Made by a program: the position numbers and the translations under genes. The notes beneath the pieces are model-generated. The model worked only from the letters and a program-made list of their open reading frames with translations, was not told where the DNA came from and made no database searches. From assembly GCA_025350465.1 (NCBI GenBank), contig JANXXU010000006.1:124001-188000 (forward strand): a stretch of DNA of 64,000 nt, read 5' to 3'. This document shows, one piece after another, positions 36,040 through 45,039 of the stretch (its first letter is position 1; each line of letters opens with the position of its first letter). The stretch is from Alphaproteobacteria bacterium (GTDB lineage Bacteria; Pseudomonadota; Alphaproteobacteria; Micropepsales; Micropepsaceae).

Positions 36040-37560
36040 TCAGGGGGCGGCGACGCCCTCCGGCAGGCCCATTTCCTGTTTCATACGGCGGCGTTCAACT
36101 GACGAGGGAATCCGCATTGCTTCACGATATTTTGCGACTGTCCGGCGCGCAATATCGATGCCGGTTTTGCGCAAGATTTCAACAATTCTGTCGTCGGACA
36201 AGATGGCGCTCGGCTTCTCGCCTTCGATCAGCTCGCGAATATGGTAGCGTACTGCCTCGGAGGAATGGGTTTCGCCGCCCTCCGAGGAGGCGATCGACGA
36301 GGTAAAGAAATACTTGAGTTCGAAGGTTCCACGCGGCGTCGCCATGTATTTGTTGGCGGTCACGCGACTCACCGTCGATTCGTGCATGCTGATCGCTTCG
36401 GCGATGACACGCAGATTGAGTGGGCGCAAATGCGTGACGCCGTTGACGAAGAAGCCGTCCTGCTGGCGCACGATTTCCGTCGACACCTTTAGGATCGTTC
36501 GCGCTCGCTGATCGAGACTCTTGACCAGCCAATTCGCGGTGTTGAGGCAGTCGCTGAGGTAGGTCTTCGCATCCTTGCCGCGCTGAAGTGTCTGCGCGTA
36601 GTAGCGCGTATTGACGAGTACGCGCGGCAACGTATCGGAATTAAGTTCGACCTGAAAGCCGCCGGCGGAATTTTCACGCACGAAGACATCGGGCACGACG
36701 GGTTGTACCGGCTCGGCGCCGAATTTGAGGCCGGGCTTCGGGTTGAGTTGTTTGATCTCGGCGATCATGTCGGCGAGGTCTTCTGCCGAGACCTGCGCCA
36801 CCCGCATCAGCTGTGCCGCATCGCGCTTTGCCAGAAGTTCGAGATTGCCGATCACAGCCGCCATCGCGGGATCGAACCTGTTTTTCTCTTTCAGCTGCAA
36901 CGCCAAGCATTCGCTCAAGCTTCGCGCGCCGACGCCCGTCGGATCGAAACTTTGGATCGTCGTCAGCACGCGCTCGACGACGGACTCAGGCACCACCAAA
37001 TGCTGCGCCGCCATCGTGATGCCGCCGGTCAGGTAGCCTGCTTCGTCGATCAGGTCGATGAGGTAGGCACCGATTAAGCGGTCGCGTGGATCGGTGCACG
37101 CGACGTGCAGTTGCTCGCTCAAATGGTCATGCAGATTTGTCGCGCGCGCCAAGGTGGATTCCAGCGACATCGCGTCTTCGTCGTCGAAGCGGCCACCGCG
37201 CGTGTTCGCATAGGACGACGGCCCTTGGTCGTTCGAAGGCGGTGCCGCGCGATCGGCGGCGCTGTCTTCGGCATAGACGTTTTCATAGTCGGTATCGAGA
37301 TCGCGCGATGCGTCGGCCGGCGGCGCGTCTTCGCGCAGAGTGAGTGCCGCGTCGGCGCCGGCGATTGCCTCTTCTTTGCTCGCATCCTCGCGCGGGGCCG
37401 CTTCATCGCGTTCGAGCAGTGGATTCTTTTCGAGTTCCTGTTCGACGAACGCGGAGAGTTCAAGGTTCGACATTTGCAGCAGCTTGATCGCCTGCTGCAA
37501 TTGCGGCGTCATGACCAACGCTTGGCCCTGGCGGAGCTCCAATCTCTGGGTCAGCGCCAT
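36040..37560 (-). CDS. rpoN: RNA polymerase sigma-54 factor
   Basis: The 506-residue factor has region I (MALTQRLELRQGQALVMTPQ and QQAIKLLQMSNLEL), an acidic region II (about residues 60-130), the core-binding region III and the C-terminal RpoN box (RRTVAKYREAMRIPSS) that reads the -24 element. It needs an activator ATPase for open complex formation; none is encoded in this window. It lies 13 bp after lptB, so it is probably co-transcribed with the LPS export genes. Confidence 0.96.
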   Translation of the reverse strand: MALTQRLELRQGQALVMTPQLQQAIKLLQMSNLELSAFVEQELEKNPLLERDEAAPREDASKEEAIAGADAALTLREDAPPADASRDLDTDYENVYAEDSAADRAAPPSNDQGPSSYANTRGGRFDDEDAMSLESTLARATNLHDHLSEQLHVACTDPRDRLIGAYLIDLIDEAGYLTGGITMAAQHLVVPESVVERVLTTIQSFDPTGVGARSLSECLALQLKEKNRFDPAMAAVIGNLELLAKRDAAQLMRVAQVSAEDLADMIAEIKQLNPKPGLKFGAEPVQPVVPDVFVRENSAGGFQVELNSDTLPRVLVNTRYYAQTLQRGKDAKTYLSDCLNTANWLVKSLDQRARTILKVSTEIVRQQDGFFVNGVTHLRPLNLRVIAEAISMHESTVSRVTANKYMATPRGTFELKYFFTSSIASSEGGETHSSEAVRYHIRELIEGEKPSAILSDDRIVEILRKTGIDIARRTVAKYREAMRIPSSVERRRMKQEMGLPEGVAAP

Positions 37561-37573
37561 GGGTGAGCCATCC

Positions 37574-38386
37574 CTAGAGCGAGAACCGCTCGCCGAGATA
37601 GACGCGCCGCACGTCGATATTCGCGACGATTTCTTTCGGTGTGCCTTCGGTCATCACTTCGCCGTCGTGGATGATGTAGGCGCGATCGATGATGTCGAGC
37701 GTCTCGCGGACGTTGTGGTCGGTGATGAGGACGCCGATGCCGCGCTCCTTCAAGTGCTGCACCAGCTTGCGGATTTCACCGATTGCGATCGGATCGATGC
37801 CGGCGAACGGCTCGTCGAGCAGCATGAACGATGGTTGTGTCGCCAGCGCGCGGGCGATCTCGACGCGGCGCCGCTCGCCGCCGGAAAGCGCGAGCGCCGG
37901 CGCTCGCCGCAAATGCTCGATCGCAAATTCGGCCAAGAGATCGTCGACCAGCTGGCGGCGGCGCTGCCGGTCATGCTCGACCAGTTCCGCAACCGACATG
38001 ATGTTTTGCTCGACCGTCAGCCCGCGGAAAATCGACGCCTCTTGCGGCAGGTAGCCAATACCGAGCCGCGCGCGTCGATACATCGGCAACGCCGTGATGT
38101 CGTGCCCGTCGAGAAAGATCGATCCGGTGTCGACAGGGATGAGGCCGGTGATCATATAGAAACACGTGGTCTTGCCCGCGCCGTTCGGTCCCAACAATCC
38201 GACGGCTTCGCCGCGCTTCAGTTGCAGCGACACGCCGCGCACGACCGGGCGCCGGCGAAAGCTCTTGCCGATCTGATCGGCGACGAGTCCGGTTTGCTCG
38301 GCGACCAGGCGCGGTCCGCCGTACTGTCCGCTGTTGTTCGGGTCGAAGGTCATTACGCCGTTGTCGCCGTGGTACTCGTTACCCAT
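37574..38386 (-). CDS. lptB: LPS export ABC transporter ATPase
   Basis: The 270-residue ATPase has Walker A ([11 protein letters not shown]), signature ([16 protein letters not shown]), Walker B ([13 protein letters not shown]) and the switch His (LITDHNV). It powers extraction of lipopolysaccharide from the inner membrane with LptF and LptG, which are not in this window. About 30 extra residues precede the usual start, some of them low complexity, so the true start may be the second Met (MTFDPNN, 11 codons in). It follows lptA after 68 bp. Confidence 0.95.
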   Translation of the reverse strand: MGNEYHGDNGVMTFDPNNSGQYGGPRLVAEQTGLVADQIGKSFRRRPVVRGVSLQLKRGEAVGLLGPNGAGKTTCFYMITGLIPVDTGSIFLDGHDITALPMYRRARLGIGYLPQEASIFRGLTVEQNIMSVAELVEHDRQRRRQLVDDLLAEFAIEHLRRAPALALSGGERRRVEIARALATQPSFMLLDEPFAGIDPIAIGEIRKLVQHLKERGIGVLITDHNVRETLDIIDRAYIIHDGEVMTEGTPKEIVANIDVRRVYLGERFSL

Positions 38387-38454
38387 TGAAGTTTCTCATC
38401 AAATCGCGTTTGGCCTTAAAATTGCGTGAAGTCACAACGGGTTGCTCGCACATC

Positions 38455-39018
38455 CTAGGGTTTTGCCGGCGCTGCGGGCGCGACCGGCTTCTTCGCCGGT
38501 TCTTGCGCATTGGTTAAGGTCGGTGCGGTCAACTGTTTCGTCGGCACGAACAGACCTTCGACGCGCCCCGTTGGTGACGTAAGATTGGCTTGGCCCGACG
38601 CGAGGTTGACGACGAGGGAAGAGCCGCGCATGACGTTCTGACCGTTCGTCAACACGACTTTTCCCGTCAGCGTAACGATGCGCTTCGACACATCGTAGAC
38701 GGCGTTCGCGCCCGTTGCTTGACCTTGCGCCGACGCGACCACGACGTTGCCGTTCGCTTCGATGCGCGAAATCGTTCCTTTCTGGGCGCGGATCGCAAGC
38801 GTGTCGGAGCGCAGCCGAAGATCGCCCTGCACCACGTGCACGTTGCCCTTGTACGTTGCCGTTTCGCCGTTGATGTCGGCGACTGTTGTGTCCGCTTGGA
38901 TTGCAATCGGTTTGTCGCTGTCGCCGCCCATGCCCGAAAACGGATTCGACACGCTTGATCCGGCTGCGTTTGCGGCAATCGTTGCGACGAGAATGGCGAG
39001 GGCTGCTTTGATGATCAT
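38455..39018 (-). CDS. lptA: LPS transport periplasmic protein LptA
   Basis: This 187-residue protein begins with a signal peptide (MIIKAALAILVATIAANAAG). The OstA-like domain follows (IQADTTVADINGETATYKGN, then VHVVQGDLRLRSDTLAI), which builds the periplasmic LPS bridge between LptC and LptD. The tail is Pro/Ala/Lys-rich. It overlaps lptC by ATGA, and is followed by lptB. Confidence 0.92.
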   Translation of the reverse strand: MIIKAALAILVATIAANAAGSSVSNPFSGMGGDSDKPIAIQADTTVADINGETATYKGNVHVVQGDLRLRSDTLAIRAQKGTISRIEANGNVVVASAQGQATGANAVYDVSKRIVTLTGKVVLTNGQNVMRGSSLVVNLASGQANLTSPTGRVEGLFVPTKQLTAPTLTNAQEPAKKPVAPAAPAKP

Positions 39019-39890
39019 GGGTGCGTTGGCTTCGGCCTTGGGAGCGGAACGGAAAGTCTAGGAGTCGATGACGACGGCGCCAGCGAAGGCGTCGGCGAGC
39101 CCGGAGGCGTGATCGGCGCATCGCTCGGCGCGGTATTGCCGGCGCTTGTCGGATCGGCGGCTTCCTTGGCCGCGTCCGGATCGCGCGGCGAGGGATAGAT
39201 GGTCGTCGAGACGCCGCCCGAAAACTCCATGCGGCCGGCCTCTCTTAATCCTTCGAAACTCTTTGCGGTGATGAGGCCCAGCGGACCTTGGCAATTGATC
39301 GGATGCTCACCCCGCAATATGCCGGCGCCGATGTCGTAACGCGCCACTGTCGTATGACACTCATATCCCTTGTCGGTGAAGATATTGATTGCGTCGTAGA
39401 GGTCGAGCGTTTTGGCATCTCCGTCCATCAGGCCGCGCGTCGCTTCGAGCGCCAGCCAGCTCTTGTCCTGCATCGTGATATCGCCGACGACGTTGTCGAA
39501 ATTCATTTTCTGCGACTTGCCGGGCGCTTGCGTCGCTGACTTCGCCGTCACCGTAAAGGGTTGCCCGCGTCCGTCAGTGCCGGTCAGGCGCGGTGCCACC
39601 AATTGACGGTCGTCCGCGCCGCCCGTTCGTGGCACATAGGCGATCTTGAAATTCTGAGTGTCGCGTCCCAGCGCCGAATAGACGACGACGAGTACGACGA
39701 GAGAGAACGCGATAAGCGGCAGCGTGATCTTCATTATCCGCACGAAGCGGCTGTAGCGTTGTGTCGCGCCCGCGGCCGGACGTCGTTGCTCGCGCCAATT
39801 GCGCAGATGAGCGCGCGGTTGCTGCGCCCGCACGGCCGGATCTGTCGCGATCAAGCGGCCGGTTTCGGGGTCGGTGCGATAATGAGCCAT
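39015..39890 (-). CDS. lptC: LPS export protein LptC
   Basis: The 291-residue protein has a cytoplasmic N-terminal region, one membrane helix (ITLPLIAFSLVVLVVVYSALG) and a periplasmic beta domain that hands LPS to LptA. A long Pro/Ser/Thr-rich tail follows, making the protein longer than enteric LptC, as is common in alphaproteobacteria. The start could instead be a GTG five codons earlier, in a GTGA overlap with the kdsD stop. Position between kdsD and lptA strongly supports the call despite low family conservation. Confidence 0.88.
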   Translation of the reverse strand: MAHYRTDPETGRLIATDPAVRAQQPRAHLRNWREQRRPAAGATQRYSRFVRIMKITLPLIAFSLVVLVVVYSALGRDTQNFKIAYVPRTGGADDRQLVAPRLTGTDGRGQPFTVTAKSATQAPGKSQKMNFDNVVGDITMQDKSWLALEATRGLMDGDAKTLDLYDAINIFTDKGYECHTTVARYDIGAGILRGEHPINCQGPLGLITAKSFEGLREAGRMEFSGGVSTTIYPSPRDPDAAKEAADPTSAGNTAPSDAPITPPGSPTPSLAPSSSTPRLSVPLPRPKPTHP

Positions 39891-39901
39891 CGGTTGGTCG
39901 T

Positions 39902-40909
39902 TCACGCGATGCCTGCGCGCAGACAATCGTGGATATGCACGATGCCGATGGGTTTCGGCGCGGGCTTGCCGACATCTTCATCGGCGACGACGAAGAGGCA
40001 GGTCTTGCGCACCGGGCTCTCGGTCATCAACCGCAGGGCTTCCCCGCCGAGCGCGGTCGCCCTCACCATCGTCGGGCGCGGCGTCATCACCTCGCGCGCC
40101 GTGCGTTTCAACAGTTCGTTCTGCATGTGGCGCCGCAAATCGCCGTCCGTGATAACGCCGATGAGGCTGCCCGTGGGGTCGACGACGCCGGCGCAGCCGA
40201 AGTGCTTCGAGGTCATTTCGACCAAAACCTCGCTCATATGCGCTTCCGGCGCGACCAGCGGAATCTCAGTGCCGGTATGCATGATATCCACGACGCGCAC
40301 GAGCCGCTTCCCCAGCGAGCCGCCCGGATGCAGCACGCGATATTGATCTTCCGTGAAGCCACGCCGCTCCATCAGTGCCACGGCCAGCGCATCGCCCAGC
40401 GCCAGCATCATTGTCGTCGAAGTCGTCGGCGCCATCCCCATCGGGCAAGCTTCGCCAACCGGCGGTAGGATCAACGCGATGTCGGCGTGCTGCGCCAAAG
40501 CTGAGTCTCCGCCGCTCGTGATGGCGATCAACGGAATACCGGCACGCCGAGTGAAAGCGATGATGTCGGAAAGCTCTTGGGTCTTGCCTGAGTTCGACAT
40601 CAACAACGCCGCGTCCTTGGCCGTGAAGAAGCCGAGGTCGCCGTGGCTCGCCTCGCCCGGATGAACGAACTGGGCCGGTGTCCCGGTGGAGGCGAGGGTG
40701 GCCGCCATCTTGCCGCCGATATGACCGCTCTTCCCCATGCCGCTGACGATCACGCGGCCTTCGACGCCGAGTATGGTGTCGACAGCGCGCGCGAAGGCTC
40801 CGTCCAGCGACTTGGCAAGTTCGCTCAGCGCCTCGCTCTCCAATGCGAGGACGCGCCTCGCTACCTGCAAATCGACGTCGGGAGCGCTTTGAGCCTGGGG
40901 CTTTGTCAC
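39902..40909 (-). CDS. kdsD: D-arabinose-5-phosphate isomerase
   Basis: The 335-residue enzyme interconverts ribulose 5-phosphate and arabinose 5-phosphate, the first step in Kdo synthesis for the LPS inner core. An SIS domain (VIVSGMGKSGHIGGKMAATL, then FVHPGEASHGDLGF) is followed by two CBS domains in the C-terminal third (ending VVADEDVGKPAPKPIGIVHIHD). It heads the lptCAB-rpoN cluster. Confidence 0.95.
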   Translation of the reverse strand: MTKPQAQSAPDVDLQVARRVLALESEALSELAKSLDGAFARAVDTILGVEGRVIVSGMGKSGHIGGKMAATLASTGTPAQFVHPGEASHGDLGFFTAKDAALLMSNSGKTQELSDIIAFTRRAGIPLIAITSGGDSALAQHADIALILPPVGEACPMGMAPTTSTTMMLALGDALAVALMERRGFTEDQYRVLHPGGSLGKRLVRVVDIMHTGTEIPLVAPEAHMSEVLVEMTSKHFGCAGVVDPTGSLIGVITDGDLRRHMQNELLKRTAREVMTPRPTMVRATALGGEALRLMTESPVRKTCLFVVADEDVGKPAPKPIGIVHIHDCLRAGIA

Positions 40910-41070
40910 CGTCTATCCTGTGAAGATCAATGGCCCAGCCGATTTCATTGTGATCGCACCAAGGGGCGCTTTCACAAGCGAAATTCGTGCCAGCTCGGCA
41001 GTATGGTCATTCGCCTATGGTGAATCAAGACGAGCGCGGCGGTGCGGTTAAGCGCCGCTATGCACAACTA

Positions 41071-41682
41071 CTAGTGCGCAAAGATATCCTCAGCCGCCCA
41101 GCCGTTGAGATCGAGTGTCGTCCGCGTACCGATGAACGCGAAGCAAGCGAGCGCCAACTCAAGCCGCCCTTCGCGAATGAGCATCGCCTCGAGCGCCGCC
41201 TTCAGTTTGTGCAGGTGGAGCACATCGGACGCGGCGTACGAAAGTTGCGCGTCCGAAAGTTTGGTTGCGCCCCAATCGGAGCTCTGTTGTTGCTTCGACA
41301 TGTCGACGTCGAGCAGCTCCTTCACCAAATCTTTGAGTCCGTGTTTGTCCGTGTAGGTGCGCACGAGCTTCGAAGCAATCTTCGTGCACCACACCGGGTT
41401 CGTCGGCGTCTTCAAGTATTTCTGAAACACCGCGACGTCGAAGCGCGCGTAGTGGAAAATCTTGGTCACGTCGGGATCGGTCATCAGGCGAACGAAATTC
41501 GGCGCCGCGTAAGCCTTGCGATCGAAACGCAGGATGTGGCAATGCCCGTCACCCGCCGACAGCTGCGCGAGGCACAAGGCGTCGCGCTCCGGATGGAGAC
41601 CCATGGTCTCCGAATCGATCGCGACCGATTTGCCGAAATCGAGTCCGGCCGGCAGATCACCCTCGTGGAAGTGAATCTTCAT
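41071..41682 (-). CDS. Ribonuclease D-like 3'-5' exonuclease, short form
   Basis: The 203-residue protein contains only the DEDDy exonuclease domain: Exo I (VAIDSETMGL), Exo II (KIFHYARFDVAVFQKYL) and Exo III (LSYAASDVLHLHKL). It lacks the HRDC domains of full-length RNase D, as is usual for the alphaproteobacterial copy upstream of the kdsD-lpt cluster. It probably trims RNA 3' ends. A 161-bp gap separates it from kdsD, so it may have its own transcript. Confidence 0.9.
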   Translation of the reverse strand: MKIHFHEGDLPAGLDFGKSVAIDSETMGLHPERDALCLAQLSAGDGHCHILRFDRKAYAAPNFVRLMTDPDVTKIFHYARFDVAVFQKYLKTPTNPVWCTKIASKLVRTYTDKHGLKDLVKELLDVDMSKQQQSSDWGATKLSDAQLSYAASDVLHLHKLKAALEAMLIREGRLELALACFAFIGTRTTLDLNGWAAEDIFAH

Positions 41683-41862
41683 AGGACCATTGTGAAAGAG
41701 GCTGCTTAACGTTTCGTTGGTATTTGCCCCAATTGCGATTGTGGATAGTGGCCGATCAGCCGGATTGCAAGGCGGAAAGCTTACACGCTCTGTGGTTGCT
41801 GCTGGTGCGGTGGAACCTCCGCCTCCTGACGATCGCCTTTGCGAGAGCGCTTCGCCGTCCCG

Positions 41863-42540
41863 TTATGCTTTTGCCGTTGGTTTGGCGCGCGTCGCATCGA
41901 CCATGGCGATAAACTCGCTCCGGTCGGCGTTCCAGCTCTCTTTCAGGACTTCGGTATAGCCGACGGGCAGCCACGGCGCGGCTGCCGAGAGCCTGCGCAT
42001 GCAGGGCTCGATTTGGTTCTTGGCGACGGGCAGGACGTCGGCCTCGCCGTTGCGCGTCCAAAGCACAAGCTGATGCGTGCGGCCGGTCGGGATCATGTTC
42101 ACGCTATGGCGCACGACTTCATGATAGGCCCACGCCAATTGGTCGAGCGGGCGGACCATCACTTGGCCCTTGCCCGCGAAGCAGGCAAAGCGCGTGCCGA
42201 CTTGCAGAGGGAAGTCGTCGATCGCGCGAGCTCCGAAATCGGCATCGACCTCGCTTTTGATCACCGCGAGATCGCCAAGGCTTGCCAATGCCTTGCCGAT
42301 CGGATGAGTGGCAAGGCGACGGCGCGTGAGATAGCGGCGTGCGAGATAAGCGATCCAAGCAACCGCACCGGTGAGAGCAAGATAGGCGGCGATCTGATTC
42401 CCGGCCCCTTCGGAGTTGGCGGCGGCCGCAAGACCGAACGCACCAAGCGCGAGCGCGCCGGCGAGGGCTTTGGCGTCGCGCCACAAGAAGCCGGGCTCGG
42501 CTTTGACGACGAGACGATCGATGAAGCTTGTGGCGCTCAT
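41863..42540 (-). CDS. Two-helix membrane protein, partner of the TIR-like gene
   Basis: This 225-residue protein has two membrane helices (about residues 24-42 and 48-68) followed by a cytoplasmic domain with LATHPIGKALASLGD, PLDQLAWAYHEVV and VGYTEVLKESWN. The overall pattern recalls DUF6709-type proteins, but I am not certain. Its start overlaps the stop of the TIR-like gene in ATGA, so the two are surely co-translated. It may serve as a sensor or anchor for the TIR-like partner; the function is unknown. Confidence 0.65.
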   Translation of the reverse strand: MSATSFIDRLVVKAEPGFLWRDAKALAGALALGAFGLAAAANSEGAGNQIAAYLALTGAVAWIAYLARRYLTRRRLATHPIGKALASLGDLAVIKSEVDADFGARAIDDFPLQVGTRFACFAGKGQVMVRPLDQLAWAYHEVVRHSVNMIPTGRTHQLVLWTRNGEADVLPVAKNQIEPCMRRLSAAAPWLPVGYTEVLKESWNADRSEFIAMVDATRAKPTAKA

Positions 42541-43403
42541 ACGCCGGCTCGCGGTGTTTGCGGGAGGCGCGTCGCTTCGAGGCCTCGCACTTGTGTCAGG
42601 AAGGGCTCAAGCGCGCGTTCGGGCGCGGTGGACAATGCAATCGGCACCGGCGCGCCGCCGGCGTTGAACATGAAGGCATCGCACTTGCCGATCTCCTCCG
42701 GCAGCGGCATGGGCAAAACCTGCGCGGTTAGTTGGCGAATTCGGCCGTAGCCGAGCGGGCGCAGAGTCGGATCGGGCACGAGCATCAAAACGCGCCGCCA
42801 ATCGGTCGTCGCGGCAACCGCGTTGAGCTCCCACCACGTGCCCTGGGTGGCTTCCGGCTGGAGGATGACGATTGCCGCCCGCTTTATGAGCGCGAGCACC
42901 GTCTCTTGCCAGACGTCGTCGCCGACATAGACGCGTGCGGCCCCGAGCGGCGCAACACTGTCGCCGGGTTTGCCGATCGCAACCAAGGGGCCGACGCGAT
43001 GCAAGGCACGCGCGATCTCGCGTTCGTGTGAAGCATTGCGCTTTACCGACGCGCCGCTACCGACGCCGCCATGGCGAGCGCCGACGGGCCCGTCGTAGAT
43101 TTGCCGCTCGTCTTCGAAAAAGGGCCGGAGATAAACGACGGGCGGACGCAAGTCGCGTTGCATCACCGTCCACCCATCGGCCAAGCGCATGCGTCGGCCG
43201 AGGTCGAAGCCCCAGCTACCGCCCATGGCGACGAAAATGCCCCCCAACAACAAGAACGAAAACCTGTCGGTGAGCGAAACGATCAACCAAAAGGCAAGAA
43301 TGGCAAGGATGGGCGAAGCCACCATGAGCGCGGCGCCGCCGAACTTCGAGCGAATAGGCTGGTGCGCCGCGCCCTTCGGCGCCGGAAGCATCGTCGAAGT
43401 CAT
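42537..43403 (-). CDS. Membrane-anchored protein with a TIR-like domain
   Basis: The 288-residue protein has two N-terminal membrane helices (residues 22-45 and 48-66) and a cytoplasmic domain from about 88 to 215. That domain opens with a strand and acidic loop (PVVYLRPFFEDE). It continues with VAIGKPGDSVAPLGAARVYV and ends in ILQPEATQGTWWELNAVAA. The last block resembles the TIR segment S-x-W-C-x-x-E, placing E192 as the possible NADase glutamate. I used the ATG before TSTMLP; a longer frame would overlap the acyl-CoA dehydrogenase. Assignment to the TIR fold is by eye; a SLOG-like or other Rossmann domain remains possible. Confidence 0.6.
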   Translation of the reverse strand: MTSTMLPAPKGAAHQPIRSKFGGAALMVASPILAILAFWLIVSLTDRFSFLLLGGIFVAMGGSWGFDLGRRMRLADGWTVMQRDLRPPVVYLRPFFEDERQIYDGPVGARHGGVGSGASVKRNASHEREIARALHRVGPLVAIGKPGDSVAPLGAARVYVGDDVWQETVLALIKRAAIVILQPEATQGTWWELNAVAATTDWRRVLMLVPDPTLRPLGYGRIRQLTAQVLPMPLPEEIGKCDAFMFNAGGAPVPIALSTAPERALEPFLTQVRGLEATRLPQTPRAGV

Positions 43404-43494
43404 TCGCGAAAGCCCCCTCGATCGGCGACACGGGACAAGGATGCCGCCGGGCGCAGCGTCGGGCAAGAGGCGACGCGCGGGGCCGGGCGCGCCG

Positions 43495-44661
43495 CTAGCG
43501 TTTCGCGCCGAGGAGATTGCGTGCCACCACCCATTTGTGCACCTCGGTCGGCCCATCGTAGATGCGCATGGTGCGCACCTTCGAGGCCATCAGCTGCAGC
43601 GGCAATTCCTTGGTCATGCCCATGGCGCCGAAGGTCTGCATGGCGCGATCGACGACGGTCCAGGCCATCTCGGTCGCGAACGCCTTGATCATGGAAATCT
43701 CGAGCCGCACATCGCGGCCTTTGTCGAGCTTCCAGGCGCAATCGTAGGTCATGAGGCGAGCGGCATGGATTTGAGTTGCGGCGTCGGCGACCCACCATTG
43801 GATCGCTTGGCGCTGCGACAAGGGTTCGCCGAAAGTTACGCGCTGAGGCGCGAACTCGCAGATCATATCGAGCGCGCGCTGCGCCATGCCGATCGACCAC
43901 GCGGCCATCTCAAGTCGCCGCGTGCCAAGCCGTAGTTGCATCGGCGCAAAGCCGTTGCCTTCGGTGCCGAGCAGTTTCCAGCCTTCGACCCGGCAATCCT
44001 CCAGCGCCACTTCATAGGTGGCGGCGCCGCCGATCATCGCAATGCGCCTCAGCACGTTGAAGCCGGGCGTTCCCTTGTCGACCAAAAACGCCGAGATGCC
44101 GCCGCGCGCGCGTTTCTGCTTGTCGGTCACCGCCATGACAATGGTGAAGTCGGCGTCGGCGGCGCGGCTGATCCAGATCTTGCGCCCGTTCAACAGCCAG
44201 TCGTCGCCGTCGCGTTCCGCGCGCGTAATCATGCCGGCCGGGTCCGAACCGGCGCCCGGCTCTGAGATTCCGATCGCTGAAATCGTCTCGCCGCGCACGT
44301 AAGGCGCTAAGTAGGCCTCGCGCTGGCGCTCGCTGACGGTTGCCATCAGCATGCGCAGGTTCGGCGAATCCGGCGGCAACGTATATGGCGTAATAGAGCG
44401 CCCCATCTCTTCGTTCACGCCGACGAGCGCAACGTGGGGCAAGTCCGCGCCGCCGATATCGGTCGGCGCATCGAGACCCCAGAGGCCGAGTTTCTTCGAT
44501 ACGGCGTCGATCCGCTTGCGCTCGGCTTCGCCGATACCCAGTCCGCGCCCCGCCGCTTCTCGTGCGAGCACGTCGGCTTCAAGCGGCATCAATTCGTCGC
44601 GCACGAAGCGGTGCACCAGCTCCTTGAGCATGCGATGCTCTTCCGACAGTTCAAATTCCAT
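43495..44661 (-). CDS. Acyl-CoA dehydrogenase, ACAD10/11-like
   Basis: The 388-residue flavoenzyme has the three-domain layout of acyl-CoA dehydrogenases: an alpha N-terminal domain, a beta middle domain (ISEPGAGSDPAGM, WISRAADADFTIV) and an alpha C-terminal domain (LQLMASKVRTMRIYDGPTE). In the position of the catalytic Glu (IYEG) it has IYDG, with Asp, as in ACAD10/11-type enzymes, which act on 4-hydroxy or long branched acyl-CoAs. The substrate cannot be read. No electron-transfer flavoprotein gene is nearby. Confidence 0.9.
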   Translation of the reverse strand: MEFELSEEHRMLKELVHRFVRDELMPLEADVLAREAAGRGLGIGEAERKRIDAVSKKLGLWGLDAPTDIGGADLPHVALVGVNEEMGRSITPYTLPPDSPNLRMLMATVSERQREAYLAPYVRGETISAIGISEPGAGSDPAGMITRAERDGDDWLLNGRKIWISRAADADFTIVMAVTDKQKRARGGISAFLVDKGTPGFNVLRRIAMIGGAATYEVALEDCRVEGWKLLGTEGNGFAPMQLRLGTRRLEMAAWSIGMAQRALDMICEFAPQRVTFGEPLSQRQAIQWWVADAATQIHAARLMTYDCAWKLDKGRDVRLEISMIKAFATEMAWTVVDRAMQTFGAMGMTKELPLQLMASKVRTMRIYDGPTEVHKWVVARNLLGAKR

Positions 44662-44828
44662 AGCTGCCGCTCCTCACTGCGCCGTACGTTCTACGACGAT
44701 GCCGTTCGGCCGTACCTTTGCCGTCGGCATCGGTGGCTCGGTCTTACGTCTGCAGCGAAGGGAGAAACCAATCGTAGGCGAGATGCGCGAATGCAATCGC
44801 GCGGTTCATGCGCCGATCGAGAATCCGG

Positions 44829-44913
44829 TGGTGCCCAGAAGAGGACTCGAACCTCCACACCTTGCGATACTAGCACCTGAAGCTAGCGCGTCTACCAATT
44901 CCGCCATCTGGGC
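44829..44913 (-). tRNA. tRNA-Leu, anticodon CAG
   Basis: The 85-nt gene folds as a class II tRNA: acceptor arm GCCCAGA pairs with TCTGGGC, the D loop contains TTGGTAGAC, the anticodon loop is TTCAGGT (anticodon CAG), a long variable arm follows, and the T loop has GGTTCGAGTCC. The CCA end is encoded. It decodes CTG, the main Leu codon of such a GC-rich genome. No integrated element is visible at its 3' end. Confidence 0.96.
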
Positions 44914-45039
44914 CGACCGGAGGGGGCGAGTGATAAGATTGCGGCTGCCCCAAGTCAACGCGTGTTCCGGCCGCGAACCACACTTCTACAGCGACCTTCT
45001 TTTCTCTATCACAGGCGCTTGCGAACGGCGGAGCGAGTC

